DNA of 35,662 nucleotides from Cellulomonas sp. IC4_254 (GCF_011603975.1 NZ_JAANNB010000012.1:1-35662), one strand, 5' to 3'. Counted from the stretch's first letter, positions 1 to 9,507 are shown. Notes: generated from the sequence alone by a model not told the origin. Program-made: numbers and translations.

Positions 1-21
1 GCCGGCGCCGGGGGCGGTCAC
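1..21 (-). CDS. prmC: Start of protein-(glutamine-N5) methyltransferase PrmC, cut by window edge
   Basis: A GTG codon at 19-21 overlaps the prfA stop codon as GTGA, with the purine-rich GGGGGAGCG directly upstream, and the frame stays open to the window edge. Only seven codons (VTAPGAG) are visible, so identity cannot be read from the protein. In bacteria prmC, which methylates the GGQ motif of release factors, very often follows prfA, and the 4-base overlap fits coupled translation. The call is an inference from gene order. Confidence 0.5.
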
Positions 22-1109
22 CGCTCCCCCGCGGCGGCCAGGCGCGCGGCCTCGTCGGCGTCGACGGCCGACTGCACGACCGGCTGCAGGTCGCCGTCGA
101 GCACCGCGTCCAGGTTGTACGCCTTGTAGCCGGTGCGGTGGTCCGCGATCCGGTTCTCCGGGAAGTTGTACGTGCGGATCCGCTCCGAGCGGTCGACGGT
201 GCGCACCTGCGACCGGCGGGCCTCGCTCGCGGCCGCGGCGGCCTCCTCCTGGCGCGCCGCCAGCAGCCGGGCGCGCAGCACGCGCATGGCCTGCTCGCGG
301 TTCTGCAGCTGCGACTTCTCGTTCTGCATCGACACGACGATGCCGGTGGGCAGGTGGGTGATCCGCACCGCCGAGTCCGTCGTGTTCACCGACTGCCCGC
401 CGGGCCCGGACGACCGGTACACGTCGATCCGCAGGTCGTTGGGGTCGATGTCGACCTCGCCCTCGTCCTCCACCTCGGGGAACACGAGCACGCCCGCGGC
501 CGAGGTGTGGATCCGGCCCTGCGACTCCGTGACCGGCACCCGCTGCACGCGGTGCACGCCGCCCTCGTACTTCAGGCTGGCCCAGACGCCGTCGGCCGGG
601 TCGGTGACGGCGCCGCGCGCCTTGATCGCGACCTGCACGTCCTTGTAGCCGCCGAGGTCGGACTCGGTGGACTCGAGCGTCTCGGCCTTCCAGCCCCGGC
701 GCTCGGCGTACCGCAGGTACATGCGCAGCAGGTCGCCGGCGAACAGCGCCGACTCCTCGCCGCCCTCGCCGGCCTTGATCTCCAGAATCACGTCGCGGGC
801 GTCGTCGGGGTCGCGCGGGACCAGCACGCGGCGCAGCTTCTCCGCGGCGTGCTCCTCGGCCTCCGCCAGCGACGGCAGCTCGGCGGCGAACGCGTCGTCG
901 GACTCCGCGAGCTCGCGGGCGTCCGCGAGGTCCTCGGCGGCGGCCCGCCACGCGCCGTGCGCCTGCGCGACCCGGCCGAGCTCGGCGTACCGCCGCCCGA
1001 GGGTGCGGGCGAGCGCCTGGTCGGCGTGCACCGCCGGGTCGGCGAGCTGCTGCTCGATCCGCGCGTGCTCGTCGAGCAGCGGGCGGGCGGCCGCGAACGG
1101 GTCGGTCAT
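18..1109 (-). CDS. prfA: Peptide chain release factor 1
   Basis: Class I release factor of 363 residues, the normal length for RF1; it recognises UAA and UAG stop codons in the ribosomal A site and triggers peptide release. The sequence shows the catalytic GGQ motif within [20 protein letters not shown]. The preceding stretch ([20 protein letters not shown]) and the RF1-type [18 protein letters not shown] are also present. The start is ATG at 1109. It lies downstream of rpmE, separated by a strong hairpin, and its stop overlaps the presumed prmC start. Identification is by clear family motifs; RF1 rather than RF2 is favoured by length, the absence of an RF2-type programmed frameshift and the rpmE-prfA-prmC order. 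Confidence 0.97.
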   Translation of the reverse strand: MTDPFAAARPLLDEHARIEQQLADPAVHADQALARTLGRRYAELGRVAQAHGAWRAAAEDLADARELAESDDAFAAELPSLAEAEEHAAEKLRRVLVPRDPDDARDVILEIKAGEGGEESALFAGDLLRMYLRYAERRGWKAETLESTESDLGGYKDVQVAIKARGAVTDPADGVWASLKYEGGVHRVQRVPVTESQGRIHTSAAGVLVFPEVEDEGEVDIDPNDLRIDVYRSSGPGGQSVNTTDSAVRITHLPTGIVVSMQNEKSQLQNREQAMRVLRARLLAARQEEAAAAASEARRSQVRTVDRSERIRTYNFPENRIADHRTGYKAYNLDAVLDGDLQPVVQSAVDADEAARLAAAGER

Positions 1110-1169
1110 CGCGGGGGTCTCCTGGGGAGCGGGGCGCGGGGACGGCGGACCCGGCCCCGGACATGCGAA

Positions 1170-1216
1170 GACGCCGGTGCCCGGCGGTCCTCGAAGGACC
1201 GCCGCGCACCGGCGTC
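1170..1216 (-). terminator. Strong hairpin between rpmE and prfA
   Basis: Two stacked perfect stems, GACGCCGGTG/CACCGGCGTC and CGGCGGTCCT/AGGACCGCCG, are separated by a 2-by-2 internal mismatch and closed by a 3-base loop. It begins 7 bases after the rpmE stop. There is no U-tract, so it could be a GC-type terminator, an attenuator reducing readthrough into prfA, or an mRNA-stabilising 3' end. Confidence 0.75.
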
Positions 1217-1223
1217 AGGACGG

Positions 1224-1439
1224 CTAGTTCGCCGGGCGCTTGCCGTAGCGCGCCTCGAACCGGGCCACGCGGCCACCGGTGTCGAGGATCTTCTGCTTGC
1301 CCGTGTAGAACGGGTGGCAGGCGCTGCAGACGTCGGCGCGGATCTCGCCGGAGGTCTCGGTGGAGCGCGTGGTGAACGTGTTGCCACAGGTGCAGGTCAC
1401 CTGGGTCACCACGTACTCGGGGTGGATGTCAGTCTTCAC
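1224..1439 (-). CDS. rpmE: 50S ribosomal protein L31 (zinc-binding form)
   Basis: A 71-residue protein beginning (M)KTDIHPEYV, the standard L31 opening. Cysteines in CTCGN and CSACH form the usual four-cysteine zinc site, so this is the C+ form used under zinc sufficiency rather than the cysteine-free paralogue. The start is GTG at 1439, placed by GAGGAGAA about 5 bases upstream; the reading frame remains open far upstream but the extra sequence is a shadow of the lipoprotein gene on the other strand. It is followed by a strong hairpin and then prfA. Confidence 0.96.
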   Translation of the reverse strand: MKTDIHPEYVVTQVTCTCGNTFTTRSTETSGEIRADVCSACHPFYTGKQKILDTGGRVARFEARYGKRPAN

Positions 1440-1576
1440 AGGTGTTCTCCTCGGGTTGGGCCTCCGGGTCGTGCGCGCGTGCCGCGCACGTGAACCGCAG
1501 ACCGACGGGACAGTCTGCCAGAACAGCGGGCGGGGCGGAAATCTTCCCGGCGGTCGCGATCGCGCCCGCGCGGTCC

Positions 1577-1582
1577 TAGCGT
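1577..1582 (+). promoter_or_regulatory. -10 box TAGCGT, probable leaderless promoter
   Basis: TAGCGT matches TANNNT and ends 8 bases before the ATG at 1591, so transcription would begin at or next to the start codon. No convincing Shine-Dalgarno sequence is present. Confidence 0.5.
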
Positions 1583-1590
1583 CGGGGGCG

Positions 1591-2358
1591 ATGAGCACCC
1601 GACGCGCCCCGCTGACCCTGTCCGTCCTGGCCGCCGCCACGCTGCTGCTGTCCGCCTGCGGCGCCGGGGGCGGCGACGACACCGCCGCCGGGGACGCGAC
1701 CTCCGCCGCCGCGTCCTCCGCGCCTGCGGCGTCGACGCCCACCGGGACGCCCGCGCCCAGCGCCCCCGCCGCCGAGGGCTGCACCGGCACCGGCGGGGTC
1801 GCACCCGCCACGGCCGCGACGGTCGACACGATCGACCTCGACGGCGACGGCGAGCCCGACCGACTGTGGCTCGCCGACGACGGCGGCACCCGCACCGTCG
1901 GCGTCTCCACCGCCGCCGGGGCGACGCTGACCCACCCCGTCGACCTCGCCGGACCGGCCGGCGCCACCGCGTTCGCGCTCCGGCCCGACCCCGCCGAGCC
2001 CGCGATGGTGCTCGTCTCCGACAACCGGGTCGCGGACCTGCTCGTCGTGCAGGACTGCGCGCTGGTCGACGCCACCGACACCCGCGGGGCACCGTGGCAG
2101 TTCGACCAGGGCTTCGCCGGCCAGGGCACCGGCGTCGGCTGCGTCGACCTCGACGGCGACGGCACCCTCGACCTCGTCGGGCTGAACCTCGTCGACGACA
2201 CCGTCACCCGCACGCTGATCCACGTCGACGGGACGGTCGCGTCCGCCGGGGCCTCCGACGAGGTGGCCGCGGACACCGGGGCCGCGCAGGAGACCGCCCG
2301 GGCCATCACCTGCGGCGACCGCACCCTGAGCGCGGACGGCGTGCACGAGCCGTCCTGA
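1591..2358 (+). CDS. Secreted lipoprotein with FG-GAP/VCBS-type calcium loops
   Basis: A 255-residue protein. The N-terminus is a lipoprotein signal: RR, a hydrophobic stretch, and lipobox LSAC with the acylated cysteine at residue 23. A low-complexity Ala/Ser/Thr/Pro linker follows to about residue 60. The folded part carries two DxDxDG loops, DLDGDGEPD (about 83-91) and DLDGDGTLD (about 185-193), typical of calcium-binding FG-GAP/VCBS beta-propeller repeats. It is therefore expected to be anchored outside the membrane. The start is chosen at ATG 1591 because signal peptide and promoter both fit; the open frame further upstream has no such features. The substrate or partner is unknown. It is divergent from rpmE and followed by a terminator. 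Confidence 0.8.
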   Translation: MSTRRAPLTLSVLAAATLLLSACGAGGGDDTAAGDATSAAASSAPAASTPTGTPAPSAPAAEGCTGTGGVAPATAATVDTIDLDGDGEPDRLWLADDGGTRTVGVSTAAGATLTHPVDLAGPAGATAFALRPDPAEPAMVLVSDNRVADLLVVQDCALVDATDTRGAPWQFDQGFAGQGTGVGCVDLDGDGTLDLVGLNLVDDTVTRTLIHVDGTVASAGASDEVAADTGAAQETARAITCGDRTLSADGVHEPS

Positions 2359-2363
2359 CCGGC

Positions 2364-2401
2364 GGCGCCGCCAGGAGGCACCGGTCCGCCTCCGCGGCGC
2401 C
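2364..2401 (+). terminator. Hairpin terminator after the lipoprotein gene
   Basis: GGCGCCGC pairs with GCGGCGCC and, inside it, GGAGGC with GCCTCC, leaving an 8-base loop and a 2-base bulge. It starts 6 bases after the stop codon and ends 3 bases before the -10 box of the next gene. Confidence 0.6.
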
Positions 2402-2403
2402 CC

Positions 2404-2409
2404 TACGAT
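2404..2409 (+). promoter_or_regulatory. -10 box TACGAT, probable leaderless promoter
   Basis: TACGAT ends 7 bases before the ATG at 2417. This spacing places the transcript start on the start codon and argues against the ATG at 2408, which lies inside the box. Confidence 0.6.
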
Positions 2410-2416
2410 GGCACCC

Positions 2417-3553
2417 ATGCTCCGCATCGGCCTGGTGATCGACGACGGCCTCGACAAGCCGGACGGGGTGCAGCAGATCGTGCTCACGCTCGGCCGCCGG
2501 CTGGCCGCGCTGGGCCACGAGGTGCACTACGTCACCTCCACCACCGAGCGCACCGACCTGCCGAACCTGCACGTGCTCGGCCGCACCGTCTCGGTCCGGT
2601 TCAACGGCAACCGGCTGCGCAGCCCGCTGCCCGCGCGGCGCGCCGACGTCCGCCGGCTGCTCGCCGAGGTCCCGTTCGACGTCCTGCACGTCACCATGCC
2701 GTACAGCCCGCTGCTCGCCGGCCGGGTCGTGTCGGCGGCGTCGCCGCGGACCGCCGTCGTCGGGCAGTTCGTCATCTACCCGCAGGACCGGCTCACCCGG
2801 TGGGGCATCCGCGCGCTCGGGCTCCTCGAGCGCCCGCGGCTGCGCCGGTTCGACGCGATCAGCGCGCTGTCCGAGGCCGCGCGGGAGTCGGTGCGGGAGG
2901 CGTACGGCCGGGACGTGCCGATCATCGGAGGACCGGTCGAGCTGGGCACCCCGGCGGCGCCCTCCCCCGGCGGCGAGGACCGGCCGGTGCGGATCGTGTT
3001 CCTCGGCCGGCTCGTCGAGCGCAAGGGCCCCCGCGAGCTGCTCGCCGCGGTCGCCGCGATGCCGGCCACCCGCCCGTGGACGCTCACGCTCGCCGGCCGC
3101 GGCCCGCTGCTCGACGAGCTGCGCGACCGCGCCCGCGCCGCCGGGATCGCCGACCGGGTCGACTTCCCCGGCTTCGTCGCCGAGGAGGACAAGGCCGGGC
3201 TGCTCGCGGACGCCGACGTGGTCGCCCTGCCCTCGACCGGCGGCGAGAGCTTCGGCATGTCCGTCGTCGAGGCGCTGGCCGACGCCGGCGGCGTGGTGCT
3301 GGCCGGCGACAACCCCGGCTACCGCACGCCGATGGCCGGCCTCGAGGACCAGCTCGTCAACCCGCGGGACACCGCCGCCTTCGCACGCACGCTCGCGCGC
3401 TGGGTGGACGACCCCGCCGCCCGGGCCGCGGCGCGGGCCCCGCAGCGCGCGGCGGCGCAGCGGTTCGACGCGGGCGAGATCACCGCGCAGACCCTCGCCT
3501 GGTACGAGCAGGCGATCACCGCCCGCCGGTCCGCGACCCGCGCCCCGCGCTGA
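2417..3553 (+). CDS. GT4-family glycosyltransferase
   Basis: A 378-residue GT-B glycosyltransferase of the group 1/GT4 type, likely using a nucleotide-sugar donor. The N-terminal half starts MLRIGLVIDDGLDKPDGVQQ, giving a Rossmann strand followed by the acceptor-side loop. The C-terminal half has FLGRLVERKG, where donor phosphates are bound, and ESFGMSVVEAL near residue 276, the E-x7-E nucleotide-sugar motif. It resembles PimA-type mannosyltransferases in overall layout, but donor and acceptor cannot be read from sequence. ATG 2417 is chosen from the leaderless promoter; ATG 2408 would add three residues. It is monocistronic, bounded by terminators on both sides. Confidence 0.9.
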   Translation: MLRIGLVIDDGLDKPDGVQQIVLTLGRRLAALGHEVHYVTSTTERTDLPNLHVLGRTVSVRFNGNRLRSPLPARRADVRRLLAEVPFDVLHVTMPYSPLLAGRVVSAASPRTAVVGQFVIYPQDRLTRWGIRALGLLERPRLRRFDAISALSEAARESVREAYGRDVPIIGGPVELGTPAAPSPGGEDRPVRIVFLGRLVERKGPRELLAAVAAMPATRPWTLTLAGRGPLLDELRDRARAAGIADRVDFPGFVAEEDKAGLLADADVVALPSTGGESFGMSVVEALADAGGVVLAGDNPGYRTPMAGLEDQLVNPRDTAAFARTLARWVDDPAARAAARAPQRAAAQRFDAGEITAQTLAWYEQAITARRSATRAPR

Positions 3554-3594
3554 CGCGCGCACCCGCGTTGGCGTGGGGAGGCGCAGGGAACGCG

Positions 3595-3629
3595 ACGGGG
3601 CGGCACCCCCGAGGGGGGTGCCGCCCCGT
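3595..3629. terminator. Bidirectional terminator between the glycosyltransferase gene and rho
   Basis: A perfect 16-bp stem, ACGGGGCGGCACCCCC with its exact complement, closed by a 3-base GAG loop. It lies between the convergent glycosyltransferase gene (stop 3553) and rho (stop 3644) and can serve both. Confidence 0.9.
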
Positions 3630-3643
3630 TGTGGGCGATGGCG

Positions 3644-5737
3644 TCAGACGATCGCGCGGTTCTGCGACTCGTCGTGGTGGCCGTGGCCGTTCTGCGACGG
3701 GGTCGTCTTCTGCACCTGGAGCAGGAACTCGACGTTGCTCTTGGTGTCGCGGAGCTTGCCGAGCAGGAGCTCGATCGCCTGCTGCTGGTCCAGCGCGCCC
3801 ATGACGCGGCGGAGCTTCCAGATGATCTTGAGCTCGTCCGGAGCGATGAGGATCTCCTCGCGGCGGGTGCCCGACGCGTTGACGTCGACCGCCGGGAAGA
3901 TCCGCTTGTCCGCGAGCGACCGGGAGAGCCGGAGCTCCATGTTCCCGGTGCCCTTGAACTCCTCGAAGATGACCTCGTCCATCTTGGAGCCGGTCTCCAC
4001 CAGCGCCGAGGCGAGGATCGTGAGCGAGCCGCCGTGCTCGATGTTGCGCGCGGCGCCGAAGAACCGCTTGGGCGGGTAGAGCGCCGAGGCGTCCACGCCG
4101 CCGGACAGGATGCGCCCGGAGGCCGGGGCCGCCAGGTTGTACGCCCGCGACAGGCGGGTCAGCGAGTCCAGCAGCACGACGACGTCCTGGCCCAGCTCGA
4201 CCAGGCGCTTGGCGCGCTCGATCGCGAGCTCCGCGACCATCGTGTGGTCCGACGCGGGGCGGTCGAACGTCGAGGCGATGACCTCGCCCTTCACGGTCCG
4301 CTCCATGTCCGTGACCTCCTCGGGGCGCTCGTCGACGAGCACGACCATGAGGTGGACCTCGGGGTTGTTCGCGGTGATCGCGTTGGCGATCTGCTGCATG
4401 ATGATCGTCTTGCCGGCCTTGGGCGGCGCGACGATGAGGCCGCGCTGGCCCTTGCCGATCGGGGCGACGATGTCGATGACCCGCGGCGTCAGGTGGTTGC
4501 TCTCGTTCTCGAGGCGCAGCCGGTCCTGCGGGTACAGCGGGGTGAGCTTGGTGAACTCGGGGCGGGTGCGCGCCTGCTCAGGCGCCATCCCGTTGACCGT
4601 GTCCAGCCGCACGAGCGCGTTGGCCTTGTTCGGCCGGCCCGCCCCGCCCTGGGCCTGCTGCTCGCCCTCGCGGGGCGCGCGCACGGCACCGGTGATGGCG
4701 TCGCCGCGGCGCAGGCCGGCCTTGCGGACCTGCGCGAGCGGCAGGTACACGTCGTTCGGGCCGGGCAGGTAGCCGCTGGTGCGGACGAACGCGTAGGAGT
4801 CCAGCACGTCGAGGATGCCGGCGACCGGGACGAGCACGTCGTCCTCGGCGATCTCGACCTCCTCGTACGGCAGGTCGCCCACGCCGCCCCGCTGGCCGCG
4901 GCCGCGCTTGCGGCCGTCGCGGTCGCGGTACCGGTCGCGCGAGCGCCGGCGACGGCCGCCGCGCTCGTCGTCGTCCTGGCCGGCGTCCTGCGGCTGCTGC
5001 TCGGCCGGGTTCGTGCCGGCCTGGCGCTGCGGGTCCTGCTGCTGGCGCTGGCGCTGGCCGTCCGGCTGCTCGCGGCGCTCGGCCCGGTCGCCGCGCTCGC
5101 CGCGGTCGCCCGCGGAGGTCGGGCCCTCGGGGAGCGTCACGTCGACCGTCGGCGCACCGGCGCCGCGGCCCGCGCGGCGGGAACGGCGCTCGCCGGTGAC
5201 GGTGCCCACGGCGTCGGCCGCGCGGGCGGCGCGGTCGTCGGCCTGCTGGCGGGAGTCGAGCGAGCGCTCGACGGCCTCGAGGCCGGCGAGCACGTCGACC
5301 GTGCGGCCGCGGGCGTCGGGGGCCTCGGCGGCGGTGTCGGCCTCGGCACGCGCCGGACGGCGGCGCTGCCCGCGGGACCCGCCCTCGGCCGCGGGGGCCG
5401 TGGCGCCCGCGGGGGCGGCGGTCTCGGCGGCCGGCGCCGGGGCGCTGGTCTCGGCGGCCGGCGCCGGGGCGCTCGTGTCGGCGGCCGGCGCGGCGGCCGG
5501 CCGGCCCGCGTCGCGCGTCGCCGCACGGCGGGTGCGGCCCGCGGGGCGCTCGCCGCCGCCGACGCGCTTGGCCTGGATGGCGTCGACCAGGTCGCTCTTG
5601 CGCATCCGGGAGGTCCCGGTCACGCCGAGCTCGGCCGCCAGGGCCTGCAGCTCCGGCATGCGCATGGCGGACACGGCGCCACCACGGGCGGAGCCGCCGG
5701 AGGCGCTGCTCACGGCCGGCTCGATGGTGTCTGTCAC
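3644..5737 (-). CDS. rho: Transcription termination factor Rho
   Basis: RNA-dependent hexameric ATPase that terminates transcription. The protein is 697 residues, much longer than the roughly 420 of E. coli Rho, because of a charged, Ala/Pro/Arg-rich insertion (about residues 60-280) typical of high-GC actinobacteria. A Rho-N-like helical segment (MRMPELQALAAELGVTG) precedes it. After the insertion come the RNA-binding fold (SYAFVRTSGYLPGPNDVY), Walker A (VAPPKAGKT, about 435-443), Walker B with LLDSLTRLSRAYN, and the secondary RNA site loop. The start is GTG at 5737, preceded by GGGGGAAGG at about 9 bases; the frame is open for 33 more codons but without a binding site. It follows thrB, with its own promoter in between. 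Confidence 0.97.
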   Translation of the reverse strand: MTDTIEPAVSSASGGSARGGAVSAMRMPELQALAAELGVTGTSRMRKSDLVDAIQAKRVGGGERPAGRTRRAATRDAGRPAAAPAADTSAPAPAAETSAPAPAAETAAPAGATAPAAEGGSRGQRRRPARAEADTAAEAPDARGRTVDVLAGLEAVERSLDSRQQADDRAARAADAVGTVTGERRSRRAGRGAGAPTVDVTLPEGPTSAGDRGERGDRAERREQPDGQRQRQQQDPQRQAGTNPAEQQPQDAGQDDDERGGRRRRSRDRYRDRDGRKRGRGQRGGVGDLPYEEVEIAEDDVLVPVAGILDVLDSYAFVRTSGYLPGPNDVYLPLAQVRKAGLRRGDAITGAVRAPREGEQQAQGGAGRPNKANALVRLDTVNGMAPEQARTRPEFTKLTPLYPQDRLRLENESNHLTPRVIDIVAPIGKGQRGLIVAPPKAGKTIIMQQIANAITANNPEVHLMVVLVDERPEEVTDMERTVKGEVIASTFDRPASDHTMVAELAIERAKRLVELGQDVVVLLDSLTRLSRAYNLAAPASGRILSGGVDASALYPPKRFFGAARNIEHGGSLTILASALVETGSKMDEVIFEEFKGTGNMELRLSRSLADKRIFPAVDVNASGTRREEILIAPDELKIIWKLRRVMGALDQQQAIELLLGKLRDTKSNVEFLLQVQKTTPSQNGHGHHDESQNRAIV
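5420..5490. repeat. 27-bp tandem repeat inside rho
   Basis: Two identical 27-bp units (5420-5446 and 5447-5473) and a partial third copy encode a repeated AAETSAPAP unit in the disordered N-terminal insertion of Rho. In-frame unit gain or loss would lengthen or shorten the linker without disrupting the ATPase. Confidence 0.85.
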
Positions 5738-5958
5738 GAAGGACCCTTCCCCCTCGTCGGGGACCGCCGCCCACGGTCGGGGCGCGCGGTCCGCGTCCGG
5801 CCCGATCTCGGGGCCGGCGCGTCGGTGAAGCCGCACGGGTCGCGCCGATCGCGTCGACTCGCGTGGGCTGGATCGTTCCCGGGTCCTGATCTCCTGAGCG
5901 ACGCTGCACCGGAAAAAGGCTGAGCGGATGTCAGGACGAGACCCGGGGAACGGTGCCG
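5738..5958 (-). promoter_or_regulatory. Long 5' leader of rho
   Basis: About 215 bases separate the predicted transcript start from the GTG of rho. The leader has a short U-run (CCTTTTTCCGG) early on and is otherwise GC-rich. Rho autoregulates through its leader in several bacteria; a role here is inferred only from length and position. No small gene with a convincing ribosome site was seen in it. Confidence 0.4.
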
Positions 5959-5964
5959 ATCATA
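5959..5964 (-). promoter_or_regulatory. Extended -10 promoter of rho
   Basis: On the minus strand TGATATGAT gives an extended -10 (TG-N-TATGAT) just after the thrB stop. It is one of the few AT-rich spots in the region. No good -35 is visible, as expected for an extended -10. Confidence 0.6.
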
Positions 5965-5981
5965 TCACCGGGGCACGCCGA

Positions 5982-6938
5982 TCACGGCAGCCTCCGGGCC
6001 TCCGCACCCGCGGTGTCGATCGCGAGCGGGACGATGCGCCAGCCGCCCATCACCCCGCCGAACACCTGCTGCAACGCGGCGTCCGCGTCGGTCGGCCGCC
6101 CGCCGTCCGCGAGCGGTCCGCCGACCGCGCGCGCGAGCGCGAGCACCGTCGGCCCCGCGCCCGAGACGACCGCCGCGACGCCCCGCGCGCGCAGCGCGTC
6201 CACGAGGGCCAGGCTCTCGGCCATCACCGGGCGGCGGTAGCCCTGGTGCAGCCGGTCCTCGGTCGCCGGCAGCAGCAGGTCCGGCCGTCGGCCGAGCGCC
6301 TCGACCAGCAGCGCCGCGCGACCCGCCTGGAACGCGGCGTCGCCGTGCGGCACCTGCGCCGGGAGCACGCCGCGCGCGTGCGACGTCGACAGCCGGCTCG
6401 ACGGCACGACCGCGACCGGCGCGACGTCCGGGTGCACCGCGAGCCGCGCCGCGCGGACGGCGCCGTCGGGGCCCTGGGACCACGCGACCGTCGCGCCGCC
6501 GAGCAGCGCCGGCGCCGCGTTGTCCGGGTGCCCCTCGAGCTCCGTCGCCAGGCGCAGCACCACGTCGTCGTCCAGCGACTCCGGCTCCGCGACCAGCGCC
6601 CGCGCGGCCAGCAGCCCCGCGACCACCGCACCCGCCGACGACCCGAGACCCCGGCCGTGCGGGATCCGGTTGCGGCAGGTCAGGTGCAGGCCGGTCTGCG
6701 GCGCGCCGACGTGGTCGAGCGCGTGCCGCAGCGCGCGGACGACGAGGTGGTCGTCGCCGGACGGCACCTCCTCGGCGCCCTCCCCCACGACGTCCACCAC
6801 CACGTCGGCCGAGCCGAGCGCGCGCACCTCGACCTCGTCGTGCAGCGCGAGCGCCAGGCCCAGCGCGTCGAAGCCCGGGCCGAGGTTGGCGCTCGTCGCC
6901 GGGACGCGCACCCGCGCCCGGTCGGCTCCCAGTCGCAC
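5982..6938 (-). CDS. thrB: Homoserine kinase
   Basis: GHMP-family kinase of 318 residues that phosphorylates homoserine with ATP, the step before threonine synthase. Motifs seen: RVRVPATSANLGPGFDALG at the N-terminus (GHMP motif 1), HGRGLGSSAGAVVAG (the phosphate-binding motif 2) and VSGAGPTVLAL near the C-terminus (motif 3). The start is GTG at 6938, 8 bases after the thrC stop; this is where the GHMP N-terminus begins, while upstream sequence in the frame is a shadow of thrC. It is the last gene of hom-thrC-thrB and probably translated in coupling with thrC. Confidence 0.95.
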   Translation of the reverse strand: MRLGADRARVRVPATSANLGPGFDALGLALALHDEVEVRALGSADVVVDVVGEGAEEVPSGDDHLVVRALRHALDHVGAPQTGLHLTCRNRIPHGRGLGSSAGAVVAGLLAARALVAEPESLDDDVVLRLATELEGHPDNAAPALLGGATVAWSQGPDGAVRAARLAVHPDVAPVAVVPSSRLSTSHARGVLPAQVPHGDAAFQAGRAALLVEALGRRPDLLLPATEDRLHQGYRRPVMAESLALVDALRARGVAAVVSGAGPTVLALARAVGGPLADGGRPTDADAALQQVFGGVMGGWRIVPLAIDTAGAEARRLP

Positions 6939-6946
6939 GGCGGGCC

Positions 6947-8038
6947 TCAGCCGAGGCCGAGCGCGGCGGCGATCTCCACCACGTCGGGGCGCACCCGGGT
7001 GGTCTCGACCTCCGTGCCGTCCGCGGTGCGCAGCGCCCACTGCGGGTCCTTGAGGCCGTGGCCGGTGACGGTCACGACGATGCGCGCACCGGCGGGCACG
7101 CGGCCCTCCTGCGCGAGCCGGAGGATGCCCGCCACGCCCGCGGCGGACGCCGGCTCGACGAACACGCCGACCTGGGAGGACAGCACCCGGTGCGCGTGCA
7201 GGATCTCGTCGTCCGTCACGGCCTCGATCAGCCCACCGGACAGGTCCCGCGCCGCCTCGGCCTGGGTCCAGGACGCCGGGTTGCCGATGCGGATGGCCGT
7301 CGCGATCGTCTCCGGCTCCGTGATCGGGTAGCCGTGCACGATCGGCGCGGCGCCGGCCGCCTGGAAGCCCCACATGGCGGGGGTGTGCGTCGCGACCGGG
7401 TCGAGGTCCGCGCCCGCGTCCAGGCCCGCGTACTCGCGGAAGCCCTTCCAGTACGCGGTGATGTTGCCGGCGTTGCCCACGGGCAGCGCGTGGATGTCGG
7501 GGGCGTCGCCGAGCGCGTCCACGATCTCGAACGCGCCGGTCTTCTGACCCTCGATGCGGTCCGGGTTCACGGAGTTCACCAGCTCGACCGGGTACGCCTC
7601 GGCGAGCTTGCGGGCGGCGATCAGGCAGTCGTCGAAGTTGCCGTCGACCTGCAGCAGCGTCGCCCCGTGCGCGACCGCCTGGCTCAGCTTGCCCATCGCG
7701 ATCTTGCCGTCCGGCACGAGGACCGCGCACACCATGCCGGCGGCGGTGGCGTAGGCGGCGGCGGAAGCCGACGTGTTGCCGGTCGACGCGCAGACGACTG
7801 CCTTGGCACCCCGGCCCGCGGCCGCGGACATCGCCGTGGTCATCCCGCGGTCCTTGAACGAGCCGGTCGGGTTCATGCCCTCGACCTTCACGAACACCTC
7901 GGCGCCGGTCAGCCGCGACAGCGCGGGCGCCTCGACGAGCGGCGTGCCGCCCTCGCCCAGCGTGACGACGCGCTGCTGGACGTGCGCCGGCAGGCGGTCG
8001 GCGTACTCGCGGATCACGCCGCGCCACTGGTGTGCCAT
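6947..8038 (-). CDS. thrC: Threonine synthase
   Basis: PLP-dependent fold type II enzyme of 363 residues converting O-phosphohomoserine to threonine. The PLP lysine lies in [12 protein letters not shown], the glycine-rich phosphate-binding loop in [14 protein letters not shown], and [14 protein letters not shown] is the conserved active-site stretch. ATG at 8038 overlaps the hom stop by one base (TGATG), which fixes the start. The short form without a long N-terminal domain is the usual actinobacterial type. Confidence 0.97.
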   Translation of the reverse strand: MAHQWRGVIREYADRLPAHVQQRVVTLGEGGTPLVEAPALSRLTGAEVFVKVEGMNPTGSFKDRGMTTAMSAAAGRGAKAVVCASTGNTSASAAAYATAAGMVCAVLVPDGKIAMGKLSQAVAHGATLLQVDGNFDDCLIAARKLAEAYPVELVNSVNPDRIEGQKTGAFEIVDALGDAPDIHALPVGNAGNITAYWKGFREYAGLDAGADLDPVATHTPAMWGFQAAGAAPIVHGYPITEPETIATAIRIGNPASWTQAEAARDLSGGLIEAVTDDEILHAHRVLSSQVGVFVEPASAAGVAGILRLAQEGRVPAGARIVVTVTGHGLKDPQWALRTADGTEVETTRVRPDVVEIAAALGLG

Positions 8039-9426
8039 CAGGCTCCCTCGACTCGCAGGACGGACACGACCTCGCGCACGGAGGCGAGGTCGCGGATCGC
8101 GGCGACGGTGGCGGCCAGCGCGGCCTCCGGCGCCTCGTGCGTGGTGATGACCAGACGGGCCACCCCGGGGGCGTCGTCGCCGTCGACGGCGGGGTCCACG
8201 GGCGCGGCGTCGGCGGGCGACTGCCGGACGGCCTCGATGGACACGCCGTGCTCCGCGAGCACCGCGGAGACGTGCGCGAGCACGCCCGGCCGGTCGTCGA
8301 CGTCGAGCCGCACCTGGTAGCGGGTGCGCGCCGACTCGGCGGGCAGCACCGGCAGCGCGGCGTACCAGGACTCGGCGGGGCCGCGCCCGCCGTGCACCCG
8401 GTGCCGCGCGGCCGACACGACGTCGCCGAGCACCGCGCTGGCCGTCGGGGCACCGCCCGCGCCGCGGCCGTAGAACATGAGCTCGCCGGCGGCCTCCGCC
8501 TCCACGAACACCGCGTTGAACGCGCCGCGCACGCCCGCGAGCGGGTGCGCGACCGGCACCAGTGCCGGGTGCACCCGCACCTGCACGCCCTCGGCGCCGT
8601 CCTCGGCCGTCCGGCGGTCGGCGATCGCGAGCAGCTTGATGACGTGCCCCGTGCGCGCGGCCCAGGCCACGTCGTCCGCCGTCACCTGCATGATGCCCTG
8701 GCGGTCGACGTCGTCGATCGACACCCGGGTGTGGAACGCGAGCGAGGCCAGGATCGCGGCCTTCGCGGCGGCGTCGAAGCCCTCGACGTCAGCCGTCGGG
8801 TCGGCCTCCGCGTACCCGAGGGCCTGCGCCTCGGCCACGGCGTCCGCCAGGTCCAGCCCCTCGGTCGCCATCCGGTCCAGCACGTAGTTGGTCGTGCCGT
8901 TGACGATGCCGAGCACGCGGTGCACGCGGTCGCCGGTCAGCGACTCGCGCACCGGGCGCACCAGCGGGATCGCGCCGGCGACGGCGGCCTCGAAGTACAG
9001 GTCCACCCCGGCGGCGTCCGCGGCCTGGTAGAGCGTCGGGCCGTCCTCGGCGAGCAGCGCCTTGTTCGCGGTGACCACCGCGGCCCCGTGCTCGATCGCG
9101 CGCAGCAACAGCCCGCGGGCCGGCTCGATGCCGCCGACGACCTCGACCACGACGTCGGCCTTGGCGACCAGGCCCTCGGCGTCGGCGGTCAGCAGCGCGC
9201 GGTCCACGACCGGGTCGCGGGGCGCCTCGACGTCGCGCACGGCCACGCCCACCAGCTCCAGCGGCGCGCCGACCCGTGCGGCGAGGTCGGACGCCTGCGT
9301 CGTGAGCAGCCGGACGACCTCCGTGCCGACGACGCCGCAGCCGAGCAGCGCGACGCGCACCGCGGGGCGGTCGGTCGCGCCCGGGGCGGGCGAGGTGGGG
9401 CTGACGGGCTCGTCGCGTGCGGTCAC
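8038..9426 (-). CDS. hom: Homoserine dehydrogenase
   Basis: NAD(P)-dependent reduction of aspartate semialdehyde to homoserine, the branch point to threonine and methionine. The 462-residue protein has an NAD-binding GCGVVG near the N-terminus, the catalytic region with [23 protein letters not shown] and [11 protein letters not shown], and a C-terminal ACT domain ([19 protein letters not shown]), which in this family mediates feedback inhibition by threonine. The start is GTG at 9426, with GGAAGG 8 bases upstream; the open frame continues upstream without support. It heads hom-thrC-thrB and is separated from lysA by a toxin-antitoxin module. Confidence 0.96.
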   Translation of the reverse strand: MTARDEPVSPTSPAPGATDRPAVRVALLGCGVVGTEVVRLLTTQASDLAARVGAPLELVGVAVRDVEAPRDPVVDRALLTADAEGLVAKADVVVEVVGGIEPARGLLLRAIEHGAAVVTANKALLAEDGPTLYQAADAAGVDLYFEAAVAGAIPLVRPVRESLTGDRVHRVLGIVNGTTNYVLDRMATEGLDLADAVAEAQALGYAEADPTADVEGFDAAAKAAILASLAFHTRVSIDDVDRQGIMQVTADDVAWAARTGHVIKLLAIADRRTAEDGAEGVQVRVHPALVPVAHPLAGVRGAFNAVFVEAEAAGELMFYGRGAGGAPTASAVLGDVVSAARHRVHGGRGPAESWYAALPVLPAESARTRYQVRLDVDDRPGVLAHVSAVLAEHGVSIEAVRQSPADAAPVDPAVDGDDAPGVARLVITTHEAPEAALAATVAAIRDLASVREVVSVLRVEGA

Positions 9427-9507
9427 CGCGTGCACCTTCCGATCACGCCCGGTCGTCTCCGGGCCTGCTGGGGTGAGGCCGGGCGCAGGGGCGCTCGACC
9501 GGACCAC

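Noticed and set aside
138-1493. Long plus-strand frame opposite prfA and rpmE
   Set aside because: It is a shadow of prfA and rpmE with Arg/Val/Leu/Gly-rich composition; long antisense frames are expected at this GC content. The same applies to the other long frames opposite rho, thrC, hom, lysA and the GT2 gene.
5954-5962. GCCGATCA on the plus strand near the rho promoter, as a sigma-28 -10
   Set aside because: No TNAAG element lies at the right distance and no plus-strand gene follows.
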